A DNA stretch of 64,000 bases, from NCBI GenBank assembly GCA_947652605.1, contig OX393582.1, positions 13,788,544 through 13,852,543 of the forward strand. The letters run 5' to 3'. The position numbers and the translations under genes are program-made. Under the pieces are notes generated by a model that had not been told where the DNA came from, did no database searches, and worked only from the letters and a program-made list of their open reading frames with translations. This DNA is from Elmis aenea (taxonomy: Eukaryota; Arthropoda; Insecta; Coleoptera; Elmidae). Positions 46,431 through 57,689 of the stretch are shown here, piece by piece (position 1 is the first letter of the stretch; every line of letters starts with the position of its first letter).

Positions 46431-47129
46431 ATATACGTACATATAATTATTATTAAAATACAAACAAATTTCAATTATCTCAATAAAAATTATTTACTCA
46501 AAATTTTGCATATTTTCATAATTTAATAGATTCTGCAGCCATTGAAGTTTTATAAATTCTCATAAGTAAACCCAAAATAACACGGTGTTGACGTGCAAAC
46601 TAACACATCAAAGTAATCTTTGTGCAATGTAGTGATGCAATTCTTAAGTATTTTGAACCAGCAAAATATTTATCTATAATTAATGCCAACAAAACTTATC
46701 CACATAGGTTGTTTGACCCACTCGTTGTTTTATTGTCAATAAGCGCCTGTAACGACGGGTCAAGCTAGTTTCCAGAGAATATTATCGTGAATCTTTCGTC
46801 AAACAGTGTAAATACTTGCTAATTATTGGCACAACAACCTATAAAACCCATGATATTATTAGCGGAGCTCAAAATTTTGTTTAAAATATTTTAACGCCGG
46901 GTATTTTCGGCAATGGATCGCAGATTTTGAATTAGAACAGGGTCAAGATCAATCTAAGGAATGTGGAAATAATTTTATATCACACATTTTAAAACGATAA
47001 ATAACGAAATTTTATTGTTAGATGCTTTAAGTACTGTTAAAATTTTTAACTTAAATTTGAAATCTTATATTTTTTCGAAAATCTAGAGAAAATTGAATTA
47101 AGCTGATCGCGATGTTTGAAATACTAAAA
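46431..47129. other. No recognisable gene
   Basis: AT-rich; nothing identified. Confidence 0.5.
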
Positions 47130-47560
47130 GACAGACACCGAAACAAAAGGTTGTTTTTTTAAATAGAACACCCTGTATATTTTTGGATGTAAAATTAAAT
47201 TCTCTTTCAAAAATATTAGAAATAGTTTATGTCTAACAATAAAATGAACCGTTTTTGAGTTATTAAGTTTTTTTGAAAATTTTAACAGATGCAGACCTTT
47301 ATAAAAATATTTATATTTATCAACATAACAACACCAGAGCTCTGGTAATTTATTAGACAATAGTGTCATAGTGATTGTTGAGCAGGTAAATTTTTAAAAT
47401 AATATACAGGGTGTTAGTTATACTCGGTCCATTTCGCTAAACTTTAAACGCGTATAAGTAATTTTTTTATTGGAACACCCTATATATTTTTACATTGTCT
47501 TGTAGAAAATTTAATTGTTTTTCAAAGTTTTTAAGAATGTTTTATGTTTAATTATACTCC
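47130..47560. repeat. TA/CAGGGTG-type repeat, family D copy 2
   Basis: Has gaacaccctgtatattttt near 47168, cagggtgttagttatactcgg at 47407 without its last base, and gaacaccctatatattttt near 47474. Shares its block order with 17710-18350. Ends not resolved. Confidence 0.55.
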
Positions 47561-47679
47561 TAATATAATATCGGTAGTAGCCTTTAAAAATTCAAAACAA
47601 TTTGTATGAACATGAACTATCAACGTAATAGTTTTATTGGAAAACATGTAAACAAACAGATCATTTATTTGACTGCAAT

Positions 47680-48053
47680 GGAATATTGGTCCAACAAGTT
47701 TTTGATTCCGATACTGAAGGAGATAGTGATGCTGAGGATGTATTGCCCGTTCCTACATAAACATATGCACATGCAGAACTGGGAGGCAGTGCTACTTCTG
47801 GATATTCTGTAACTACGAGAAAATCTTCAATATCATTCTCCCGCACGGAATATCAAGAGGACTCTGATGATTCCATTTGCGATCCAGATTATCAACCTGA
47901 ATCTGGATGCGACACATCAGATGACGGCCATCAAAATAATATCTCACACATCATTTTTGATGAACAAAATTTTGAACCCTTGTGTGACCAAAACGAGACA
48001 AACATATTCAACGGAAACCAAGACAATGAAATGAACGAAGATACTGAAAATTA
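47680..48053 (+). pseudogene. Acidic unknown protein remnant
   Basis: One frame reads from about 47690 to TAA at 48053 with one internal stop near 47758. It includes VFDSDTEGDSDAEDVLPVP and SDDSICDPDYQPESGCDTSD, then an Asn/Glu-rich tail. Such Asp/Ser-rich N-terminal leaders precede DNA-binding domains in several transposase-type and host proteins, but no domain follows here. Codons look protein-like compared with the surroundings. Function unknown; may be a processed or transposon-derived remnant. Confidence 0.45.
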
Positions 48054-49139
48054 AACCTACGTGTGGAATAAACGCGCGTCCGAACTGCAAAAATGTCAAA
48101 CTTTTTCATTGTCACAAGCTACCGGTCAAGTAAATATTAGTATGGAAGATTAAGATTCACCTTTTCTATACTTTTGTAACGTTTTTACTGTGTTTGATGT
48201 GCTTATACGCGAATCTAACAAGTATTCCCAACAAAAAATAATGAATAAATAGTATAGATTAAAATGTGGTCCTTATTGAAGCCACCAAACACTTTTGTTT
48301 AATTTACATATCAAATGCTCGGTGGTTCCCATCAAGACCGCCGGCCACCGCCTTACTGGCAAAAAAAAATATTTACAAAAATTAATTTTAACACAATCAT
48401 GTAAACCCTAAAGTTAGGTATGCCCCAAAAAAATTTAAAATATTCATAAAAAAGTACTGCACCTTATAGGGTTAAGTAATATTGTAGTGATAAAGAGACT
48501 TTGCTTCCATAAAAAAAACAAAGCAGAAGCTAACTGTCGATATTGTAAAATTTATGAGACCAAACTCCAAATAAATTCTTGTCACATCAAACGTGCGTAC
48601 GATATTATCCTACTTCGCAAAACAATATAAAAACTGCATTACACATGCAAAAACAAATATTTCATCATCCTATTATATTATTACTTATTGTGGAACAACG
48701 GAACTTTTTCCAGAGTTTGTAAACAACATTATCTACGACTTCCATGATTAGTTAGTTGCCTGCAAAACGCCTAATTTACTGGGAAAAGTTTTGACCTCAA
48801 ATAAGACAAAAACAATTAGAAAACTGCGTTATCCTTCGAGTTCCGTGATATATTGCCGTGCTCAAAAACATCAGAAAACAAAACTTCATTCTTAATATAG
48901 ACATGCCAAACTTCAATTCGCTGAATATAAAAGATGAACTCAAAATAGAACAAAGGAAATGACCAACAAAAGCAGAATTAAACACCCAGTTAGATAAGGT
49001 TTCAATCTTTTTTTCAATAATGAACAAAACACATGAATATAATAGAGTGATTACAGGTAATACGTCTAAAATTCTGAACCTTAAAAATTCGTTAGTATAA
49101 TTTCATTATTGTACTTAGTATAGTAATTCCTCTGTAATT
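48054..49139. other. No recognisable gene
   Basis: A 76-codon minus-strand frame at 48797-49027 has no motif. Confidence 0.45.
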
Positions 49140-49331
49140 GTTGCAGTTATTGTTGTCTCCTTTTTTGTAAAGCGGTAGTATCAAACCCATTTTTCAAACT
49201 GAAAATGTTTAGCAGCAATAAGGTCGCCTTTTCTCCCATATTCTTTACCATCTCAGCTGTAACTTTATTGTTTCCTGGTGCCTGGCCGTTTTTCAATTGT
49301 CTTATTGCTGTAATTAATTCTTCTTTGATTA

Positions 49332-51905
49332 GGGGAAAGCACTGTAATAAGAGACAGCAGTATTAAGAGACAACGCTTGTATGCTAAAAACTGTGAAGTG
49401 CCGAAGAAGTAAGTAAGGTGGAATACATTATTTAGTTTGTTGTTAGTGCGCGCAAAATATAAGGGTAAGAAATTAGCTTTTATTTTTTTGATAAATACGA
49501 TTTAAATAAAAAGATGCATTTGATGGGCCTGCGAACATTGTCTCCTATTACCACGTAATGTTAAAAAGTAGTGTCATTTTTTGTTTTAATGACGAGATTG
49601 TATTTTTAAATCAGACATTTTGAGGTTACGTGCTAGTGAAAGAAACATCGTTTCAACTAGTTTGAAAAGTTCACTGTTATTTTAGTGTCTCTTATTACAG
49701 ACCTTTTTTAAAATTATGTGGTAATAAGAGACAGGTATCTTGGTAATAAGAGATTTGCATTTATCGAATAAAAACTTCATTTTAGTGTTAAAATGACGGG
49801 AAAAAGAAAATCTGACAAAAAGAGATACGTTTATGATTCTAAGGCTATGGAATTAGCAATAGATGCTGTTAAAAATAAAGGTTATTCTTTGGGAGCAGCG
49901 GCGAACAAGTACAATGTACCTAAATCAACATTGGGAAAGCATTACAAAAAAGAAAAACTTGTTATCGGAGGTGGAAGAAAACCTGAATTATCCGAGGATG
50001 ACGAAAACACACTTGCTTTATTTCTAAAACAATGTGGGACTTTAGGATATGGTTTTACGAAGCTTGAAACACTTACATTTCTGACTCAATTTGTAAATGA
50101 TGCAAAAATAAAAACAAGATGGAATGAAAAGGGTCCTGGGGACGTATGGCTTAACAATTTTCTTAAGAGACATTCTGAATTGTCTATTAGAAAAGGTGAA
50201 ATATTGGGCCAACAGAGAGAGAGGTGCTGATCCATATACAATAATGAACTGGTATGATAATTTAAAAAAAGTTTTAAAGCAAGAGAAGATAGCTTCAGAG
50301 AATGGTGGACTAATATTTAACTGTGACGAATCAGGCTTTTGTCACGATCCAAAAGATGTCAGACTTGTGGCACCAAAAGGACTATTTCCTGCTGACCATT
50401 CAAAATTTCCTGAAGAAGCCTATGATCCCATAAAATTTCAGAGGTTTAAAAATTGCCAATCTAGCCTTGTTGGTATAGATCCTGAACAAGTCGATGAACC
50501 TCCAGCTAATACTTCTGCAGTTATAAATCAACAAGTCAACGTCGCTGTGCAGCAAATCCATCTATGTGCATCACCAGTATTGACATTAGATAGCCAGCCA
50601 TCAACATCTTTCGCACAAGAACAAACTTCAACATCTTCAACACAAGATCAATTATTTCCTGAAGCTGATGAAGAAAATCACTCTTCCCTTGCTGTTAAAG
50701 AGACACCAAGCATAGACAGGCTCGAGAATACATCAAACATCTCAGGACACACTAGTTCATTAGAAAACTTTATTAAACACAAACTTTGCGAGAATTTGAC
50801 CAAAAAAAATCATCTTACCAAAAGGATAAAATTAACTGACAACATTGGTGATATTCTTACATCAAAAGAAGCATTAAAAAAATTAAAAGAGAAGGAAGAC
50901 TCGAAGAAACCTAAAAGGGAGAAGAAAGATAAACAAATTAAAAAGGCCAGAAAAGAACTACCCAAGGAATCTATATTAAAAAGAAAGAAAGTACAACACA
51001 AAATAATGGAAGATTCATCTTCTGAGGACGACGAAAATGTGAATATCATTTTGGAAAGCGAAATTGAAAGCGAGGATTTTAGTTTTAGATCTGACGATGA
51101 AACTATAGACTTACAAAAACTTAATATTAAACTAGGCAACTATTACAGTGTTTATTATGATAATGACTGGTATGTCGGACAGGTTACAAAAATATTTGAA
51201 CAAGAAAAAACTGAAATAAGTTTTCTACGCTTCGATAAAACTGACAAATTTATGTGGCCAAAGAAAGCGGACATAGCGACAGTAGAAAATGATTTTATTT
51301 TTAATGGTCCACTTGATTTTTGTGGCTCAAGTCCATTCGTTATTAAAAGGCATGAATTATATGGCTTAAAAACGAAGTATAAATCACTGAAACAATAATT
51401 TTGAAGAAGATATAAGACTGTTTTTTATTTTTTTATATAAATTTGGAGTTACCTTCATGTTTTATTGTATTTTTTTTTAAATAAAACTGTATTTTAATTT
51501 TGTCTGCAAATATTTGTTTAAATTTTTGAATAGGCTTTTTTGATCACAACTTTGACCACACATAATTTTTTTGTTTTTAAAACTGTGTCAATACAAATTT
51601 TCAGGTTTTTACAAGGTTATAATCTAGCTCTTATTACATAGAGAACCTTAGAACACTATTATGATGAGATATATAAACTTTGTCTCTTAATACCACGAAT
51701 CGGTAATAAGAGACAATTTTTTTTTTAACAAAATAAATTCTAGAAAAACCGTTTGACATACAAAGCTGAAATATTCATATAATAATACCCTTTAGTAGAA
51801 GTACATATTGTCCAAATTTTAGATACCTACCTGTTCCCAGTTCCTGTAAATTACCGTGTCACGTCTCTTATTACATAGATTGTCCCTTATTACAGGGCTT
51901 TCCCC
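49332..51905 (+). mobile_element. pogo/Tigger-like transposon, non-autonomous, 2.57 kb
   Basis: Terminal repeats ggggaaagcactgtaataag and, in complement, ggggaaagccctgtaataag, flanked by TA at 49330-49331 and 51906-51907. The motif GTAATAAGAGACA or a close variant recurs at 49344, 49360, 49539, 49686, 49721, 49743, 51681, 51703, 51861 and 51880 in both orientations, clustered near the two ends. It encloses a pogo transposase pseudogene. Confidence 0.92.
49793..51398 (+). pseudogene. pogo-type transposase, frameshifted and internally deleted
   Basis: 49793-50230 encodes a psq-type helix-turn-helix (SLGAAANKYNVPKSTLGKHY, residues about 32-51) and a CENP-B-type second DNA-binding domain ending VWLNNFLKRHSELSIRKGE. 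A one-base shift in the AG run at 50213-50224 moves the frame to the one ending at 51398. That frame continues ADPYTIMNWYDNLKKVLK and reaches the first catalytic aspartate in IFNCDESGF. The remaining DDE core is deleted. The reading frame resumes at the C-terminal LFPADHSKFPEEAYDPIKF segment, a Ser/Gln and Lys-rich linker, and a terminal module YYDNDWYVGQVTKIFEQEKT to FMWPKK, of Tudor-like appearance. Inactive. Confidence 0.88.
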
Positions 51906-52040
51906 TATAACATCTTCGTTTTGTTCTAGCTCTTCTTGGTCCTGTGATTTTTCACCTACTTGTTCTTGCTGTCCTATTTCATCTCGTATTACATCTTCTG
52001 TATTAAGCAATTTTTGAAAATAGTACTTTTTGTACATACT

Positions 52041-53120
52041 GTGTAATAAAATAATTCTTAAAACTTGATAAGAATAGACTTAAAATTATGACATAATTTA
52101 AATTATAATAAAAAGAAAAGTTGCTGTGTGCCAGCAAAATTTTGCTAAAGTGGCAATGATTTTTCATCACTGGTTTAAAAACTTATTTATAGATTTTTAT
52201 TAATAAACAAATTAGTAGTGAATACAAAATTGATATCGATTTTTATTATTTTTTGTTTATAATTGGACAGCTTTCAAAGATATTTTTAAGTAGTGGGATT
52301 ACGCAACGTTGTACCATTTTACGATCATTCTTTTTATAATATGTAAATAAAAACTCAGTTTTCGACAACTTGTGATTCAAGAATAAAATTGATAAGGGTG
52401 GTAGTTGTAGGTTATGTAACTGATGACCTCCAACAGCTGTTTTTTTTTTCTACATTGAATAATAAACCAGATTATTAAGAAAATATGCACTAGGTGCATA
52501 TATGATTTGAGAAACATCGCTATTATTAGATTTTTCTAAGCAACTTTTTTTAAACAAATGTTACAGTAATGCTAATGTTATGTTAGAATTATTTTTAATT
52601 ATTGTTATTAAACTAACGGTTTTGTTGTTTCTGTAAAGAATGCAGGTGTTTCCATTACCTCAGGCTGTATTGATTATTTAAAAAAAACGCTTGATATCTA
52701 TTGTTCGTTTTTTATTGTGCAATAACACCTTAATGATCTTAACTATTCACGAGGTAATAATTTTTTAATTCGAAAAAAAATTTATTTATGCAAGTGAAAA
52801 TTAATTGGAATTAATTCAAGTGACTGTGCTAGTTCGTTGTTCCTGAAATTTAATTAAAGATTTTTACCACATCCCAGTTTATTTGTAATAAGGATGGAGA
52901 GAGGTATCATATAGTATAAATCATACTGAATAACAAAGTGGATCCAGCAACTAACAAAAATGTTACAATAAGCTGACTACTATAGTTACAAAATTTTAAA
53001 TACCTACTACCTCCAAAATATTCTGTAGGTGTAGGTAACATAAGTAGTCTAAAATTTTGTTGTAGTATAAGCAAGCAAAGATAATACTCAGCCTACATAG
53101 TTTTTACTGTGCGAAAACTT
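52041..53120. other. No recognisable gene
   Basis: AT-rich; nothing identified on either strand. Confidence 0.5.
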
Positions 53121-53126
53121 AAAGTG

Positions 53127-53684
53127 CCCTAATATGGAATACTTTTTTGTATTTGGCAATAATATTCACATTTATTCAACAAAATTTTGCAAAACAAATT
53201 ATAAGGAATTTGTTATGAATACGCAACACATTACTCGAATTCTGGTACGATATTACGGTAGCTATTTCTTATATAGCTATTTTTTTTAAATGTTACTACT
53301 ATTCCATATTAACCTCCCGGGGAACCTAATATGGAATACTAGGGGTTCTTAATATGGAATATAGAATTATATAGGAAATATACATTAAAATAAACAACTG
53401 CTCATAGATTAATCTTTTATTTCTTTCTGATTTGCATTATTACTTATACCAAATCAAAAGTCTGTTATTTATGTAAATTAAATTATAATTCAAGTGTCGT
53501 TCGAACTAAATGTTGATAATTTATTTATTTTTTACAGGTAGGACAATAGAATTGTTTTTTTTTGGGTATTTTGCACATTTTTCGTCTGCCATTTCTGACA
53601 CTTTTGACACTGAACCCATATTGATGTACTTAGTGACCATAATCATATTCATTAAAAGGCACCTCTATGAATTCCATATTAGGC
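53127..53684. mobile_element. Probable pogo-like MITE with CTAATATGGAATA arrays
   Basis: Ends gccctaatatggaata (about 53125) and, in complement, gcctaatatggaatt (ending 53684). The core AATATGGAAT occurs at 53127, 53301 (inverted), 53325, 53348 and 53671 (inverted), the same design as the element at 49332. A 71-codon frame at 53510-53725 shows no transposase motif. Confidence 0.5.
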
Positions 53685-53867
53685 ATCAATGTGACATTTC
53701 AAAAATCGGTATATGTAAAACATGAAATGGCGCCAATCAAAATTTTGGTCTATTTAATTGAAATGTAAAGGGTCATGCTAAATAAACATGCAATAATAGT
53801 TATTTATGTATCAAGGCCAAAAAGACGTAGTCGAGGCCAGCAAACAGACAAGGCCGAAAAAGTACGT

Positions 53868-54190
53868 TTTGGCCGAGGTGCATATTACATTTTTTGTGCG
53901 ATCGAATTAAAAACAATTTAAATTTTTAGTAATTTTCAAAATTATAGGTTAGAAACTACGTGACATTCTGTCACTGACAGATGACGGCGTATGTACTGCA
54001 TTACCGGCCCTCTCCTTTACAACGGCCGTAAAAGTTACTTTTTCGGCCGTTGCTAAGGGTAACGGCCTGAAAAGTAACTTTTACGGCCGTTGCTAAGGAT
54101 ACGGCCGGTAATGCAGTACTTTATGGTTGCTAACGCGTCCGTCAACCAGCTGTTTCTAGTACGATCGCACAAAAAATATTTTATGGCCGG
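53868..54190. mobile_element. GC-rich nested inverted-repeat element
   Basis: Outer inverted repeat attttttgtgcgatcg (53890) and cgatcgcacaaaaaat (54163), inner pair gtactgcattaccggcc (53994) and ggccggtaatgcagtac (54102). The core is two near-palindromic units built from acggccgtaaaagttac and gccgttgctaagg. No coding sequence. Class unknown. Confidence 0.65.
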
Positions 54191-54374
54191 ACGCAGAAAA
54201 AGAGTTTTTAGTTAAAATCTAAAAAAAAAAAAATTCATCTTGGGATAAGTGATTACATTTGTTTGAAATCTAGTGGTAATTCGTTTATTACAAAACTGAA
54301 ACTGGTCAATATTGTACGACAACTACTAAACAATGTATTTTGATTGGTGTAAATATGTTGTACTTTGTTTTGAG

Positions 54375-54595
54375 ATATTTAAAAGTCTAAAAGATGAAGA
54401 CACAAGGAATAGGTACTACGAACTAATTGAAAGGTATACAACACTATACCCAGACATAATGTAAATAGGGGATTTCAATGCTAAAATAGGAAAAGAAGAA
54501 ATCTACATACCAACAATAGGGAAGTATAGCAAGCATGACGAATCAAATAGTAATGGATACAGACTAAAAGAATTTGCAATGGAAAAAAATATGGT
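54375..54595 (+). pseudogene. LINE endonuclease (APE-type) fragment
   Basis: Reads RYYELIERYTTLYPDIM, a stop, then IGDFNAKIGKEEIYIPTIGK and NGYRLKEFAMEKNMVV. GDFNAKIG is the conserved nucleotide- and metal-binding segment of the LINE endonuclease domain. One nonsense codon; truncated on both sides. A TA-type repeat end begins about 35 bp downstream. Confidence 0.82.
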
Positions 54596-54632
54596 AGTCA
54601 GAAGTATGTGACTAAGCTGTATTTTCAAATAT

Positions 54633-55260
54633 ACAGGGTGAGTCACCTCTCTGGAACTAAAAGAAACTTTTATATTTCAGATACAAAACTCCATTTTTTA
54701 TTTAATATTTTTGACCACCTTTATTTTAGCTTTGCATCAATATAAAATACTACAGGTTTTTATGCGGCGTTGTCACTAAGAAAAAAAAATTTTTTTCAAG
54801 GTTTTAAGCCTTAATTTAAAAAATTCTCCCAAAGTTATTTTCCGAAGTACAGAGTTGTAATTTGGTAAGGACATGCAGAAAACATTGCTCTATTTGCTCG
54901 ATATGAAAAAGTTTGAATCACACATACAGGGTGTTTATAAATAGTTGACAACTCTCATGATTTTCAAAAGGTCGTTACTCATTTTTTTTTAATGCAAACC
55001 AATATATTTTCTTGTGCCATCGAGTTTTCCTTTAGAAGAGCTTCATTTTTTGTTTGGTATGTCCTATACCCAAACTCATAGTTTTCGAGATATTCGACAT
55101 TTTTTCTTCTAATCGTTATTGAAGCAGAGTGCCGTGGAAATTCAAAAAACTGACCCTTCACTTCACTAACGTCGAAAACTTGTTATTTATGTCTTCAATT
55201 ATTGCTTTTCCACAATAAATTTAATACAAATCCATTTGAGGGCATCCTGAATCCAGTGGG
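54633..55260. repeat. TA/CAGGGTG-type repeat fragments
   Basis: Ends cagggtgagtcacctctct (54635) and cagggtgtttataaatagt (54926) introduce two blocks of non-coding sequence. The opposite ends were not found. Confidence 0.5.
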
Positions 55261-55919
55261 GTAGTCAGATTTTAAATTAAAAAAATTGCTAAACAGTTTT
55301 TGCCAATTTTGACACCGAAAAAAATCATAGCAGGCTTTGTTAGTGTAAACTGAATTTTTAAATAGGGTGCCAAGGTACAGTTTTTGATGCTTTATCGTTT
55401 AAAAACAAAATTCCTGGAAATCGGACCATAAATAAACTTTTTATAGGTGTGATCCGCTTTGAAATTCTGTATTATAAAAATGTAGCTGAAAAACTCTAAA
55501 TTTCTAGAATACGCAACTTCACTTATTTTTAATCATTTAATCAATTATTTAGTATGAACAACTTCTTGCATGACTACATTTATAGAACGAAGCCTCAAAG
55601 AAGACATTATAAAGCCACACTTTTAAACCCATGCTAGTAAGATGCTTACCAATTCACGTGTTTAAACATTCATAGCTTTATTAGCATATCGTACGATTTG
55701 CTGAAGCGGTAGCAACCGCATTGTAAAGATTTATTTGCAATGTATAACTCGATAAACTTAGTTACAATAAACTCGCCAGTAAACAGGTTTCAGCGTACAC
55801 CGACACAATTATTATTGCAAGAAAAAAAAAACTCGCATGGAAGGACAACGTTGTCAGGTTTAGTCTTAAAGCAGTTTGTACTGCACAGAATTTTAAAATA
55901 GAAACTGCATAAATGTGAA
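55261..55919. other. No recognisable gene
   Basis: Frames on the minus strand at 55762-55981 overlap the next element and have no motif. Confidence 0.45.
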
Positions 55920-57235
55920 TAGTAACTGCTACAGTTATTGGCCTTAGTGTAGTTATTGGCATAGTCTGCATTTAATCGCATATAATAAGAATTCTAAATA
56001 AATTTAGGGGTTTCTGTTTATTGGTTTGCAAACTTTATTCATTTTTGTTTAAAACTAGTAACTTATTTTGTAATAGTGTTGGTAACAAAAATAAAAAATC
56101 ATATTTATCTAGAGCACGTTGCAGTCAAAAGTAAGAAAGGGCGCGGTGAACGTGAACACCTTAAGGTGAGTGTCAATTTTGAATAGCTTATTTTATTATC
56201 AATTATTGGTTGGCAAAATAATATTACAAACTCTATAACCTTATTACACTATAAAGTGACAAAAATCCATAATTCTGTGGCTACAGTTGCAATAATCGAT
56301 TTATTTAAAGGGCGGCTAACAATTGGATCATAAAAATCTGAAAAACTATAGTTATTGGCATAGGCGGCCAATAACTAGTACACCTGAATTCTGCCTAGAT
56401 TCAGTTATTAACCGTGGCCAATAACTAAAGTATTGTATGCCAATAACTACACACAGTGTAAAATTTACCGGTAAATTTAAATTGTAAATTTCCTGAAAAT
56501 GCCAAAAGTAAAACGAAGTTGTTTTTATAAAAAAAAATACAATAAGAACGATATTGAATAAGCATTAGACCATTAGAGGCTGTAAAAATGGAATATCTAA
56601 ACGAGAAGCTTCGAAGATGTATAATGTTCCTAGGGCCACATCGCAGTTCCGCCTTTGCGAAAAATTTGTTAAAGAACGCCATGGTCGTTCTTCAGTACTG
56701 ACTCATTCCAAAGAAGCTATAATTGTGGCCTAGCTAGAAGAAAGAAAAAAAAAGGTTTTTCCAAACGATTTGACGATATTAAGCTATCCGTTAAAAAGTT
56801 CTAGAGGATTCTAAAAGAGAAACCTTGTTCAAAACCAATACACCTGGAAAAGGATGGTTTAAGTCATTCTTGTCGCGGCATCCGCCCATAGCAATAAGAT
56901 AAGAAAAGAATAAAAAAACTAAAATTACTTAAACAAATATCAAAGTTCAAATAGTATCAAATGTGCTAATAAGTGATAATTTAAAATTGCCAATAACTGA
57001 ATTGAGTGATAATAGTAAAAATATTAAAGTAATCAAAAAAAGAAGAGAGAAGTTCATGTCAAAGATTTATTTAAAAATTTTGATATTGACCAAGAGATTG
57101 AGAAACAACCTAGTGAAAACAATATTCAAAACGAATTTTTAAATAACAAAGTTGTCTTTGGTATATGTTTTACTTGTTGCTATAATATTAATAGCAACAA
57201 TTTTGGAATAACAAGAAATTGTTGTTAACTCATTG
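55920..57235 (+). mobile_element. Second pogo-like element, marked by TAGTTATTGGC repeats
   Basis: Motif AGTTATTGGC or its complement GCCAATAACT occurs near 55932, 55951, 56348, 56366, 56414, 56438 and 56988. Most copies precede a pogo-type transposase start at 56499, as in the element at 49332. Exact termini were not resolved and the right part may reach the assembly gap. Confidence 0.65.
56499..57230 (+). pseudogene. pogo-type transposase N-terminal remnant
   Basis: Starts MPKVKRSCFYKKKYNKNDIE, with stops after that. A one-base slip then gives GISKREASKMYNVPRAT, a psq-type helix-turn-helix around 56592-56645. Next come FVKERHGRSSVLTHSKEAII and, after a stop and slips, KGF-KRFDDIKLSVKKF and PGKGWFKSFLSRHP (CENP-B-type domain) to 56887. 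The catalytic domain is missing, and later sequence is only vaguely protein-like (CFTCCYN near 57170). Heavily decayed. Confidence 0.78.
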
Positions 57236-57299
57236 GATTAACGGTTTTTAAATTATAGAATATGACAAATAGTCATTAGCCTAAAAAGTGTATCTGTCG

Positions 57300-57480
57300 T
57301 AGGCATAATGTAAAATTAGGCTTTTTATAAAACGCCTGGGCATTTTACAAAAAGCCGGCAAAACGAGCAAATTACAATTTTCTCCGCATTTTGACTAGAC
57401 AAATTACAAAATGCCGGCAGAATGTAAGCGTCTGAACACATATCTCGTTATGCCTGCTTATTTTTTAGGCATTTTATAAT
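57300..57480. repeat. GGCATTTTATAA / TTACAAAATGCC motif cluster at the gap edge
   Basis: aggctttttataaaacgcc (57317), gggcattttacaaaaagccg (57337), ttacaaaatgccggc (57404) and aggcattttataat (57467) share one core. This looks like the end of another motif-array element, cut by the gap. Confidence 0.5.
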
Positions 57481-57680
57481 NNNNNNNNNNNNNNNNNNNN
57501 NNNNNNNNNNNNNNNNNNNNNNNNNNNNNNNNNNNNNNNNNNNNNNNNNNNNNNNNNNNNNNNNNNNNNNNNNNNNNNNNNNNNNNNNNNNNNNNNNNNN
57601 NNNNNNNNNNNNNNNNNNNNNNNNNNNNNNNNNNNNNNNNNNNNNNNNNNNNNNNNNNNNNNNNNNNNNNNNNNNNNNNN
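57481..57680. other. Assembly gap (200 N)
   Basis: Exactly 200 undetermined bases, the round size of an unspecified gap. It ends 9 bp before a 1.8-kb foldback. The open frame that spans it is meaningless. Confidence 0.99.
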
Positions 57681-57689
57681 CTTTGTATA

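Larger units (their letters stand above)
49140..52037 (-). pseudogene. LINE ORF2 fragment split by a pogo element
   Basis: The minus strand reads from 52037 (KKYYFQKLLNTEDVI, then EELEQNEDV) to 51908. After the inserted element (49332-51905) it continues at 49331 with IKEELITAIRQLKNGQAPGN and EMVKNMGEKATLLL down to about 49140. The KNGQAPG segment is the conserved start of the LINE RT domain. Both ends are truncated. Joining the two parts with one TA keeps the reading frame. Confidence 0.82.

Noticed and set aside
49332..51905. CRISPR-like array based on the repeated 13-mer
   Set aside because: Copies are in both orientations, irregularly spaced and part of a transposon in an animal genome.
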